Shown: positions 26,678-34,413 of the stretch, in pieces | How positions within the stretch are numbered: position 1 is the stretch's first letter | Layout: each line of letters begins with the position of its first letter | NCBI RefSeq assembly: GCF_900167535.1 | Contig: NZ_FUYE01000006.1 | Span: forward strand, 124,001-188,000 | From: Prosthecobacter debontii | Lineage (GTDB): Bacteria; Verrucomicrobiota; Verrucomicrobiia; Verrucomicrobiales; Verrucomicrobiaceae | Length of the DNA stretch: 64,000 bases | Reading direction: 5' to 3' | Translations under genes and position numbers: made by a program | The notes under the pieces: generated by a model | What the model saw: the letters and a program-made list of their open reading frames with translations, nothing else | Told to the model about the DNA's origin: nothing | Databases searched by the model: none

Positions 26678-26899
26678 AAACGGAATCCGCCTAACAAACT
26701 CAATAACCACCATGTCTCCGCGATCTCCACCCTAAGCCCCTCGGCGGCAAAAAACGAACAAGTGAGGTGGGCATTCGCTTCGCGGCTTCGCAGCCTGCCC
26801 GCCCTATCCGATTTCGCCACGCTGGAAACTCACTCCAAACCCTGCGGCCAAGAGTGGCCGCATCACTCAAGAACCACTGCCAACTCAAAAGACACACTT

Positions 26900-27304
26900 A
26901 TGCCTATTACATTCGCTGCCCAAGAACCCCGAGATACCATCCCCGTGCTGTTGGAGCCGGGGGAATACGACTTTGAAATCGTGGATGCCCGCGAGGGCCG
27001 CACCGACCGCGACAGCCTGAAGCTGAAGGCTGGCACGCCGAAGCTGGACCTGAAACTGCGCATCGCCGGTCAGGTCCATGTCTATGACCACCTCTTCTTT
27101 GCCCAGACCACCTATTGGAAGATCGACCACCTGCTGAAGAGCATTGGTAAGCATCCTGGCGATGGCGAGGTGATCGAGCTGGATGCCTTTGACCTCATCG
27201 GCGAGCGCGGCCTGGCCCGCATCAAGCTCGGCAAATCCACCTCCACCGGCCAACCGCGCAACGAAGTGGACGCCTACGTCTGGCTGCACGACGGGGATGA
27301 GTGA
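26900..27304 (+). CDS. DUF669-like phage ssDNA-binding protein
   Basis: 134 residues from ATG 26900. It shows the typical order of DUF669 proteins: PGEYDFEIVDAREGRTDRDS (OB-like first strands), LDLKLRIAGQVHVYDHLFF, WKIDHLLKSIGKHPGDGEV and GERGLARIKLGKSTSTGQPR then NEVDAYVW. DUF669 proteins of phages sit next to replication genes and are thought to bind DNA. Compared with the family the acid-rich C-terminal tail is very short (DGDE). Downstream lies a long repeat-filled spacer before the next replication gene. Confidence 0.75.
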   Translation: MPITFAAQEPRDTIPVLLEPGEYDFEIVDAREGRTDRDSLKLKAGTPKLDLKLRIAGQVHVYDHLFFAQTTYWKIDHLLKSIGKHPGDGEVIELDAFDLIGERGLARIKLGKSTSTGQPRNEVDAYVWLHDGDE

Positions 27305-28051
27305 CGTGGAAGCGGGCGGCTTTTAGACAGGATTTACAGGATGGCAGGATTGACAAGATTTTGAGGATGAAGTGAGCTTGATGCACAGTTTGTTAATCTT
27401 GAAATATTGTTAATCCTGTCAAGAAACACGCCGCTAGATCAAATTCTAGACCTTTCTCCGGAGACCCTGCCCCTTCTCATGAACGATGCGTCACTGATCT
27501 CCATCATCCCATCCCCAGCGGCTGAACTGCTGGAAACAGGCACCGCTCGAAACAAGTCAGGGAGCCGCCTGGGGATCAAGCCTGATGGAGGTGAAGATCG
27601 TCATGACGGGGCAGGGAAATCGGGATGATCAAGTCTCTCAATTCTCTTCAAGCCTAACTAACAAGATCATAATCATGAGTGGTTGGTAAAACTTTGAGAT
27701 CAGTGGGGTATTCGAGGATGGATTTCATGAGCCGAACAGAAGATTCAACTCTGAAGCTCCTTCGCGGAAAGCCGAAGCTGAAGACCGATCACTGATCACT
27801 GAAAACGGATTGCCTCACCCCGAACCCTCGGGAGTGCGGTGGCAGAAGACACGATACCCTTCATCACGAGACTGGAACGCTGGGCGTGGGAAGTCCAAGC
27901 CTAACTAAAAATGAGCCTGGAAATAAAACGATGCGGACTCGGGAAACTGCATCGGGGTCGCCAGCCTCCAGTCTGCCGGACCAGAAACACCTCTGGCACC
28001 GCTGGGACGTGTCATTCATGGCCTGCCACCGCACTCTCGAGGGTTTGGGGT
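27305..28051. repeat. Spacer with AATCCTGT repeat pair and two GCCTAAC motifs
   Basis: GACAGGATTTACAGGATGGC lies at about 27335 and an opposite-orientation partner (TTGTTAATCCTGTCAAG) at about 27407, so the ends could pair. GCCTAAC occurs at 27652 and 27899. A 73-codon open frame at 27407-27628 begins inside the repeat and is not convincing. No other gene seen. Confidence 0.55.
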
Positions 28052-28126
28052 TGGTTCTTGGTTCTTGGTCATTGGTCATTGGTCATTGGTCATTGGTCAT
28101 TGGTCATTGGTCATTGGTCATTGGTT
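28052..28126. repeat. Heptanucleotide tandem array (GGTTCTT)2-(GGTCATT)8
   Basis: Two GGTTCTT units pass directly into about eight perfect GGTCATT units. The change of unit within one array suggests slippage after point mutation. Same heptamer family as at 15841, 25705, 46965, 49565 and 61803. Confidence 0.9.
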
Positions 28127-28163
28127 CACGGCGCGGCAGCGTCTTCGCATGCCGATGCCTCAC

Positions 28164-28262
28164 CATAGGGCGGGTTTGTTCGGCTATCGATCTGACACGC
28201 TCACCCATCTCATGGCCGAATAACCCGCCTTTGTCTGGAAAGGCTGACGCGCGGGCGCCCTA
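28164..28262. mobile_element. Short inverted-repeat element, partial (MITE-like)
   Basis: Starts ATAGGGCGGGTTTGTTCGGC, contains GAATAACCCGCC (about 28218) as internal inverted copy, and ends near GGGCGCCCTAC. The ends and internal repeats match the larger elements at 28369-28598 and 31771-32008. No coding capacity. Confidence 0.45.
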
Positions 28263-28368
28263 CGGACGGTCCTCTTTCACCTTAGCTCCTATCGGCGTTC
28301 ACCACGTCATTTAAGGCCCTCCTCAAACCCTGCTCCTCAACACATGGCGATGAACGGCAAGCCCCATC

Positions 28369-28598
28369 GTAGGACGGATGTGTCCGGCGGAAGTGCACCT
28401 CGAAAGTTCTTCAAGGTCCATCGCCGGATTATCCGTCTGGCTCGGGAGGGGGTGGGTATCGTCGCCCCTTTGCAAACTCGATCCAGAGGTCTCACGGCCT
28501 GCATCATTTCATCATTCACCTCATCCCAGGGGCCGGGTAGTCCGGCGATGGTCGCCGAGAGCCTTCGAGGTCGCCACCGCCGGACACACCCGGCCTAC
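28369..28598. mobile_element. 230-bp inverted-repeat element (MITE-like)
   Basis: The left end GTAGGACGGATGTGTCCGGC at 28369 and the right end at 28577-28598 are inverted repeats, about 20 of 22 positions identical (right end reads GTAGGCCGGGTGTGTCCGGC on the opposite strand). A second, internal inverted pair (CGCCGGATTATCC near 28420) gives a nested hairpin. No open frame of interest. Confidence 0.55.
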
Positions 28599-29098
28599 AG
28601 GCCTCTGGCGGGAAACCGTTGTGGTGGGCCGTCATGTCGGCGTTGGAGTCCATGTCACCATGCAGTGGCGGAGCGTCTCTGCGGATCTTTTTCATTCATT
28701 CATCAGCGCCTCAGAAATCCAAGCCGAGCGGTGTCGCCGAGGCAAGGCATTGCCCTTGCCTCTCTGCCACCGCACTCCGGGACGCTGCCGCGCCTTCACG
28801 ACACCTCCATCCCTACAGGCCTCTGGCGGGAAACCGTTGTGGTGGGCCGTCATGTCGGCGTGGGAGTCCATGCCGGCATGCAGTCGCGGAGCGTCCCGGA
28901 GTGCGGTGGTCCCGCATGCGGGACTGCAGCGCGACACCGCTCCGCTCCGGTGGGCGAGCGTCTCTGCGGATCTTTTTCATTCATTCATCAGCGCCTCAGA
29001 AACCCAAGCCGAGCGGTGTCGCCGAGGCAAGGCATTGCCCTTGCCTCTCTGCCACCGCACTCCGGGACGCTGCCGCGCCTTCACGACACCTCCATCCC
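28596..29098. repeat. Two overlapping sets of duplicated modules (85 bp and 143 bp)
   Basis: 28596-28680 recurs at 28814-28898 (module with TCTGGCGGGAAACCGTTG) and 28671-28813 recurs at 28956-29098 with a single difference (a T/C at the AGAAAYCCAAG position). A part of the first module also occurs near 47082. Open frames running through this area on both strands simply repeat with the modules and are not credible genes. Confidence 0.8.
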
Positions 29099-29198
29099 TC
29101 CGCGTCCTCTGCGGACTATCGCTTTCCCCTTTCCGTCGCCGCCTCGCGACTGCCGTCACGCATCCCAACCCTGAACCTTTGACCCCTCAGCCTCTCCC

Positions 29199-30182
29199 AT
29201 GAAAACCTCCCCTTACGTTGCCTTTTATCCATCCGACTTCCTGCTGGGCACCATGTGCATGACCAGTGAGGAGGTGGGGGCCTACATGCGTTTGCTTTGT
29301 TTTCAATGGCAGCAGGGCGGTATCCCGCAGGAGGAGGATAAGCTGGCGCGTATCTCCGGCATCCCGGCGAAAAAGCTGAGCGCCGTGCTGACCAAATTTG
29401 AGCTCCACGAAGACGGCCTGCTGAAAAACCGTCGCATGGAGGCGGAGCGTGTGAAGGTGGAATCCTTTCGCGATAAACAGGCTGAAAGAGGTAAAAAAGG
29501 GGGGCGTCCACGTCGGTCCGTAGAAAGCCCAACCCAACCCGTAGAGACCCCGCAGGTGACGTCCGAGTTAAGCCCAACAAAAGCCACGGAAAACCCGCGG
29601 CTTTTCTGCGGGTTAAGCCAAACGAAATCCGGAAAAAGCCAATCAGAAACAGAATCAGAAACAAAAACAGAATCATCTCTCCCCCTGAACCCCCCAGGGG
29701 GAAGGGTGGAGGAGAGCGAGAGAAGGGAGGGCTTTTCAGCCGATGAATCCCCAACCCTAAGCCAAGCTCAGACAGCCTCTCAGGCCCATCCACCTCCGCA
29801 TGATGATCTCGATCCAGCGCATGTCGATGTCCATGCCCATGCCAACGCTCCGGAAACCAGCCTAACGACAAGGGTGGTATCGAAGGTGGAGCCTGGCCCA
29901 CCACCGCAAACGCGAACCCACACCCCAGGCTGGCATCCCTGTGCGGAGCAGATCCAGATCGGCTCATGGTTCAATCGCCGCCCCAGCACGGTGTGGAGTG
30001 ACAAGGAGCAAAAGGTCTGGAAGGCCCTGCGCCTGGAGGAAGAGGACCTGGAGATCCTGCAATGGTTCTACACCGAGAGCGGCTGCCGTTACCTGCGTCA
30101 GGACCTCCTGACCCTGCTGAACAACTGGCGTGGCGAGGTGGATCGCGGCCGCAATTTCAACCCCGAGGAAAACCGCCGATGA
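29199..30182 (+). CDS. DUF1376-type phage replication protein
   Basis: 327 residues. Residues 1-90 are the DUF1376 domain found in phage replication initiators: YVAFYPSDFLLGTMCMTSEE followed by VGAYMRLLCFQWQQGGIPQE and ARISGIPAKKLSAVL. Then comes a basic helix (RDKQAERGKKGGRPRRS), a long Ser/Thr/Pro/Glu-rich linker, and a C-terminal helical region (KVWKALRLEEEDLEILQWFYTE) that may contact the helicase. The stop overlaps the DnaB start as ATGA (30179-30182), showing translational coupling; DUF1376 plus DnaB/DnaC-like pairs are standard phage replication modules. Confidence 0.85.
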   Translation: MKTSPYVAFYPSDFLLGTMCMTSEEVGAYMRLLCFQWQQGGIPQEEDKLARISGIPAKKLSAVLTKFELHEDGLLKNRRMEAERVKVESFRDKQAERGKKGGRPRRSVESPTQPVETPQVTSELSPTKATENPRLFCGLSQTKSGKSQSETESETKTESSLPLNPPGGRVEESERREGFSADESPTLSQAQTASQAHPPPHDDLDPAHVDVHAHANAPETSLTTRVVSKVEPGPPPQTRTHTPGWHPCAEQIQIGSWFNRRPSTVWSDKEQKVWKALRLEEEDLEILQWFYTESGCRYLRQDLLTLLNNWRGEVDRGRNFNPEENRR

Positions 30183-31636
30183 TCCCCCAGCCCGCCAACC
30201 CCTACGGACGCACCCGTTTTGAAACCGCCAGTGCCGAGGAGTTGCTCCAGCGCATCCACAGCCCGCAGCCGCTGCCGCATAGCGAGGAGGCCGAGATCGC
30301 CGTCATCGCCGCCTGGATGTGGCATCCGCATCTGCTGGATGAAGGCGGCGTGCAGCCCAGCGCCTTTTACCATCAGCCGCGCCGCATCATCGCCATGGAG
30401 CTCATGGCCCTGCATCATGCGGGGAAGCTGCCTGTGCATGAGGGCCAGTTTGATGCTGCCCTCTTCACCCATCACCTGCGCAGCCGGGGCCTGCTGGATC
30501 AGGCCGGAGGCGCCACCGCCATCATCGAGCTGGCCACCGCGCTACCCGTGCCAGGGCACTACCCGCACTATCGGAAAATCCTCACCGAATGCTTCCAGCG
30601 TCGCCAGCTCATCCATCGCTTGTTGTTAGGCATCGATCGCTTGCAAAACCTTGGTCGCCTGGGTCAGGCCGAGCATGAAACCGTGGCCTCCATCACGGCC
30701 GACCTTCACACCCAGCTCTCCGAGATCGAGACCGATGACGACAGCGCCGATCTCCCCTGCCGACCCATCTCCGAGATCATCCACAGCGTCGTGGACAAGG
30801 CCGAGTTCCGCGCCAGCAACCCCGGCGTTCTCCCCGGCCTCTCCACCGGACTTGCGCGGCTGGATGAGCTCACCGGCGGCTTGCAGAGGGGCCGACTCTG
30901 GGCCGTGCTGGCGGAGAGTAGCGAGGGCAAAAGCTCCCTGTGCCGCCAGATCGTGGAAGAGGCCTGTAAGCAAGGCCACGTCGGCGTCATCTACACCTAC
31001 GAGATGATGGATGACGAGGAAGCGGGCCGCATGATTTGCAGTCAGGGCATCGTCCGCAGCAGCACCCTGAAGAGCGGTCAATTCACCCGTGCCGAACTGC
31101 AAGGATTTCAACAGGCCTGCCAAGACATCCAGGGCTGGAGCGTCGCCATCGTGGATGTCGCCGGCCGTTACATCGAGGACATCCAGCGGGACATCCTGCG
31201 CCGTCGCCGCCGCTTGCGTGAGGGGCAGGAGCTCGTGGTCATGATCGACTACATCCAGCTCGCCCTCACGCGTAAGGATTGCAGCAGCCGTCAGCGCGAG
31301 ATCGCCCACATCACCGGCAGCACCAAGCAATGCGCCAAACGCGCCCAATGCACCATCCTCATGCCCAGCCAGGTGAACAAAGACGGCGAGGCCCGCGAGG
31401 CCATGGACATCGAGCAAGACGCCGATGTCGAGCTGAAGATCCTGAACCCCATGAAGAACCAGGTCAAACAAGAGCACTGGAAAAAAGGCCGCCCCGATGC
31501 CCCACCGCCCGTCCCCGAGGACGACCCCACCCGCCGCCTCATTCAGCTCGCCAAAAACCGCGACGGCCCCCGCGGCGATGCCTTCCCTGCGCGGTTAGTC
31601 GGCCAGCACTTCCGCTTTCAAGCGATGGGGGAGTGA
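30179..31636 (+). CDS. DnaB-type replicative helicase (phage)
   Basis: 485 residues from the ATG that overlaps the previous stop. An N-terminal DnaB helical domain begins HSEEAEIAVIAAWMWHPHLLDEGG. The RecA-like core has Walker A in AVLAESSEGKSSL (243-254; Ala in first position as in DnaB) and Walker B with the DnaB signature VVMIDYIQLA (353-362), followed by the linker R-x-x-E-I-A-x-I-T-x-S-T-K-x-x-A-K-x-A segment and an S-Q-V-N motif. Length agrees with phage DnaB proteins. Function: unwinds the phage fork with the product of the coupled upstream gene. A TTG-TTA-GGC (Leu-Leu-Gly) triplet at 30622-30630 carries one GTTAGGC motif. Confidence 0.9.
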   Translation: MIPQPANPYGRTRFETASAEELLQRIHSPQPLPHSEEAEIAVIAAWMWHPHLLDEGGVQPSAFYHQPRRIIAMELMALHHAGKLPVHEGQFDAALFTHHLRSRGLLDQAGGATAIIELATALPVPGHYPHYRKILTECFQRRQLIHRLLLGIDRLQNLGRLGQAEHETVASITADLHTQLSEIETDDDSADLPCRPISEIIHSVVDKAEFRASNPGVLPGLSTGLARLDELTGGLQRGRLWAVLAESSEGKSSLCRQIVEEACKQGHVGVIYTYEMMDDEEAGRMICSQGIVRSSTLKSGQFTRAELQGFQQACQDIQGWSVAIVDVAGRYIEDIQRDILRRRRRLREGQELVVMIDYIQLALTRKDCSSRQREIAHITGSTKQCAKRAQCTILMPSQVNKDGEAREAMDIEQDADVELKILNPMKNQVKQEHWKKGRPDAPPPVPEDDPTRRLIQLAKNRDGPRGDAFPARLVGQHFRFQAMGE

Positions 31637-31699
31637 AGGGCGCGGTAAGCAGTGTTCAGTGATCGGTTTTCAGTGTTCAGTGTTGTTGGAATGCGAGAA

Positions 31700-31770
31700 G
31701 GGTTTTTAGACAGGATGGACACGATTTTCAGGATTAACAGGAAGTGTAGAATGGTAAAAGCATGTGAAAC
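31700..31770. repeat. Degenerate AATCCTGT-family repeat
   Basis: GACAGGATGGACACGATTTTC followed by AGGATTAACAGG is a diverged member of the family seen at 25735, 27335 and 62921, single and without its opposite partner. It follows the helicase gene by about 65 bp. Confidence 0.45.
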
Positions 31771-32008
31771 GTAGGGTGGGTTTGTTATGCATTCGAGGCG
31801 GCATGCATCTCGAAGCCCGTTGCAGAATAACCCGCCTATCAGGGAGGGTGACACGCTCTCGCCTCCACGCCCAAGGAACGATGTGCTCAAGGGACTCTTC
31901 CTCCCATGCCCCATCTGAGAGCTGCACGATCTTCTCCGCCAGGCGGGTTATCCGGCTACGAGATCCTGCGTGTTAAGGTGCCTCCCATGCCGGACAAACC
32001 CGCCCTAC
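31771..32008. mobile_element. 238-bp inverted-repeat element (MITE-like)
   Basis: Left end GTAGGGTGGGTTTGTTATGC and right end GGACAAACCCGCCCTAC are imperfect inverted repeats; inside, AATAACCCGCC (about 31826) and GGCGGGTTAT (about 31942) form a second inverted pair. Related by its ends to 28164 and 28369. No coding capacity seen. Confidence 0.55.
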
Positions 32009-32116
32009 CGTTTTGCGTGTAAGGCCTCATTGGAAGGGATGAAAATGATGAAACACATCACGTTAGACTTGATTCATTTGAGGTCTGGGTTTAGTCTCGG
32101 CCTCGAGTGAGGTTGG

Positions 32117-32303
32117 GGTGGACGCGGAGCGAAAGTGGTCCGCTCCCACCGTGTGCGGGTTATCGTGCGGAAGGCCAGGGCGGCTGATGATGCACACGAC
32201 TCCAGCATGGCTCAGTCTTCAGCCCCGGAGAGGTCTGCGAGCGCGGTGGCACCTTCGAAACAGCTATCCGCACACGGTGGGGGCGGGCCACTTCGCGTCG
32301 AGG
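32117..32303. repeat. Inverted-repeat element with CACCGTGTGCGG ends
   Basis: GCTCCCACCGTGTGCGG near 32144 and its inverse CCGCACACGGTGGGGGC near 32268 lie in ~34-bp imperfect inverted repeats (AAGTGGTCC outward on the left, GGGCCACTTCGC on the right). A related arrangement with CGTGTGCGGG and CACACGGAGTGTGCGGGCC exists at 47120-47280. The rest of the spacer up to 32532 holds another CCCGCATGCGGG palindrome (about 32411) and nothing else recognised. Confidence 0.5.
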
Positions 32304-32532
32304 TGCGGTTTTCGGTGCGAGTGAGACCGCTGAGTTCATTCATTATTCATCATTCACATGTAACAACAACCACCCCACGGGCGGTGTCGCCGAAACCTCA
32401 CGGTTCCGTCCCGCATGCGGGACACCGCACTCAGGGACGCTCCGCGACTTCAAACTTCCCTCGGCTTCCTCCCTTCATCCTTTCCCCTTCGTCTTCACCA
32501 ACCACCGCAAACAACTGCAAACCCCATTCACC

Positions 32533-33006
32533 ATGTCACCCACCGATCTCCTTCTCTTCGCCCAGACCAGCGGCCTGGCTTTGCGTTACGATACTTCCGG
32601 TTATGAATGGCAGGCAAACCTGGGTCGAGATATTGCCACGGGACCCACCCCGAGTGAGGCGATCGAGGCCCTGCACGCCAAGATCACCTATCGCCCCCCA
32701 CCGCCGAAATACACCTGGATGCGCAGCCTGCATCACGACTGGGCCCACTTGGTCGGCGAGGAGGACGGCATCGCCCTCTGCAGCGCCCGCATCCCCCACG
32801 CCAGTCTCTGGCACCCCGCTGAGGAAACCCGCCGCTGCAAACGCTGCCAAGGCCAAGCCAAAGAGCAGGGCGTGACCGTGGTGGGGGAGGGGGAAACCTC
32901 TCAGCAGCTGGAGGGCAAAGTCCAAGGTTCATCTGCAGGCGGCAGCAATTTTGAGCTTCCTAGTGGCACAAGCGAGACGACGAGATCAATCGGCACAAGG
33001 GCATGA
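32533..33006 (+). CDS. Small phage-region protein with possible zinc ribbon
   Basis: 157 residues from ATG 32533. Residues 1-60 suggest two strands and a helix (LRYDTSGYEWQANLGRDIATGPTPSEAIEALHAKI). Residues ~82-108 carry Cys and His in CSARIPHASLWHPAEETRRCKRCQ, fitting one half of a zinc-binding knuckle. The last ~35 residues (Gly/Ser-rich) run into the 3' end of the convergent kinase-like gene, overlapping it by 106 bp, so the original C-terminus may have been altered by insertion of that gene. Function unknown. Confidence 0.5.
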   Translation: MSPTDLLLFAQTSGLALRYDTSGYEWQANLGRDIATGPTPSEAIEALHAKITYRPPPPKYTWMRSLHHDWAHLVGEEDGIALCSARIPHASLWHPAEETRRCKRCQGQAKEQGVTVVGEGETSQQLEGKVQGSSAGGSNFELPSGTSETTRSIGTRA

Positions 33007-33728
33007 GTCCCTGCATGTTTACGGAAGTTTCGGGGGAATGCATCCGTGATGAGGATGCCATCCCTCTGGCGATACCACGTGACGTTTTGGATCTCTGGCA
33101 CGGCGATTTTTTCTGTCGGCACTTTCACAAAGTCATAGGCCTCCATGAAGGCGGTGACATCCTCCAAGGTCGGTGGATCATTTTCATCCTGGTCAATGTA
33201 AGGCTGCGCCACCGTGAGACAGGCATCCCCAGAGGTTCCAGGCAGTTGTCCTCGGTAAAAGGTGGGTAGCTTGAAAAGATCGTAAAGGATCAGCCAGCGC
33301 AGCAGATACTCTGAAGGCAAGGCGGGGCGCAGGGCAAGCTGGCGATGGTTTTGAAAGGTCCGGGGATTGAGCAGGACCTTTTCATCCAGAAACTGGCCGT
33401 AAATGGCTTCCTGGGTCTTTTTGAAGACCTCGGTTGCCGGGTCTCCCACCACCCACACCTCGTGTTCCCCGCCAGTGAAATTAGGTGAGCGGTCAGGAGC
33501 TTCGCTTAGCGGCTCTTGGCAGGCGCGTTGGAGTTCGATTTCGCGGGCTGCGATGCGGGCACCTTGTCGTTCTGGACCAAAATAGAACGGATCGCCATCT
33601 CCCGAGATTGTGTCCCAGGCTGTGCGTAAACTTTCGCCAGTTCGCTGGAGGTTTTCAGAATGACCGTTGGAGTTCGCATCCGTTTTAAGATCGCTTGAAT
33701 GGAGGCTTGGGTCAAGTGGCATACTCAT
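32901..33728 (-). CDS. Polyvalent-type kinase-like protein
   Basis: 275 residues from ATG 33728 (TTG 33791 possible). The N-terminal 70 residues are polar. The domain begins GGEHEVWVVGDPATEVFKKT and continues with SEYLLRWLILYDLF, CLTVAQPYIDQDENDPPTLE, GILITDAFPRNFRKHAG and LVPIDLVVSL: the same order as the C-terminus of the 16292-17428 product, with the D-x-x-x-x-N and PID blocks intact. Such domains occur in mobile-element polyvalent proteins. It is isolated among + strand phage genes, overlaps the end of its convergent neighbour, and has a 13-bp-arm palindrome about 130 bp upstream, which points to an independently transcribed cargo gene. Confidence 0.6.
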   Translation of the reverse strand: MSMPLDPSLHSSDLKTDANSNGHSENLQRTGESLRTAWDTISGDGDPFYFGPERQGARIAAREIELQRACQEPLSEAPDRSPNFTGGEHEVWVVGDPATEVFKKTQEAIYGQFLDEKVLLNPRTFQNHRQLALRPALPSEYLLRWLILYDLFKLPTFYRGQLPGTSGDACLTVAQPYIDQDENDPPTLEDVTAFMEAYDFVKVPTEKIAVPEIQNVTWYRQRDGILITDAFPRNFRKHAGTHALVPIDLVVSLVPLGSSKLLPPADEPWTLPSSC

Positions 33729-33857
33729 GCTTGGCTCCTCGGTGTCAAATGAGGTTTGAGCTAAGGTGGCGAGGAGGTGGAGAGGGATCAATCACAGTAA
33801 CTGTGAGAATAACCCAGTAAAAAGCGTATTCGTGAGCTCGGAGACTAATGTGGGCTG

Positions 33858-33887
33858 ACCATTTGTGAACTTGTGTTCACAAATGGT
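33858..33887. promoter_or_regulatory. Perfect inverted repeat, 13-bp arms, GAAC-N4-GTTC centre
   Basis: ACCATTTGTGAAC (33858-33870), TTGT spacer, GTTCACAAATGGT (33875-33887). Lies upstream of the - strand kinase-like gene. Either an operator (long arms, 4-bp spacer) or a hairpin; there is no T-run. The remainder of 33888-34045 holds no feature that I see. Confidence 0.55.
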
Positions 33888-34045
33888 GATGAGTCGCATG
33901 CCCCCCTTCTTCATTGATTGAGAAGCAGTCATGGAATTTGATCCGTGGGAGGAACTCGCTTCAAGTCCCTGAATTAGGAGGGAAAAGCGGCTCAAGAACC
34001 GCCTCCGCCCGTTCCTGTCGTAGCACGGCTGCATGCGGAGAGGAC

Positions 34046-34123
34046 GCGGCGGTTGGGTGCGGCGGTTGGGTGCGGCGGTTGGGTGCGGCGGTTGGGTGCG
34101 GCGGTTGGGTGCGGCGGTTGGGT
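34046..34123. repeat. Six tandem copies of a 13-bp unit GCGGCGGTTGGGT
   Basis: The unit GCGGCGGTTGGGT is repeated perfectly six times. Open frames of about 60-90 codons cross it only because the unit lacks stop codons; three units encode a 13-residue repeat. It lies just upstream of the 34174 gene. Confidence 0.9.
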
Positions 34124-34173
34124 GTTGCAACTGGTTGCAAATGGTGGAGAATGGAGATGCAACCACTTTTCTT

Positions 34174-34392
34174 ATGAAACGAGTCACCACCTTGCCTTCC
34201 GCACCTGCTGCAGGGATTCGTGGTTCGAGCACGAGTTCGGGGTGGAACTACAATGACGCGCTTGCCAACGTGGTGAAGCGCATCGTTGTGGATTACAAAG
34301 GGGACAACGTGAAGTTTTTCTCCGACATGCGTGCGCGCCACGGCCTGCGTGATCCTGAGGCCGGGGCAAAAAAAGCAGTTGCCAAACGGTAA
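34174..34392 (+). CDS. Small hypothetical protein before the ClpP-like gene
   Basis: 72 residues from ATG 34174 (ATG 34141 is possible). Composition is ordinary after the repeat ends: SGWNYNDALANVVKRIVVDYKGDNVKFFSDMRARHGL suggests an amphipathic helix pair, ending in a Lys/Ala-rich tail. It is 21 bp upstream of the ClpP-like gene and probably co-transcribed. Function unknown. Confidence 0.45.
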   Translation: MKRVTTLPSAPAAGIRGSSTSSGWNYNDALANVVKRIVVDYKGDNVKFFSDMRARHGLRDPEAGAKKAVAKR

Positions 34393-34413
34393 ATCGGCAG
34401 GCTGTGGTGGCGT

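Noticed and set aside
27407..27628. 73-codon + strand frame
   Set aside because: Starts inside an AATCCTGT repeat, has no recognisable pattern and no phage counterpart; possible but unsupported.
28052..28126. Possible CRISPR array
   Set aside because: Units of 7 bp follow without spacers; this is a simple tandem repeat. The same holds for 36074-36145 and the 13-bp units at 34046-34123.
28344..29202. Open frames of 190-280 codons over the duplicated modules
   Set aside because: Three frames are open at once, the products repeat with the DNA modules and are rich in Arg/Ser/His/Pro without fold-like pattern.
32131..32875. 246-codon + strand frame
   Set aside because: Begins inside an inverted-repeat element and overlaps the better-supported gene at 32533 in another frame.
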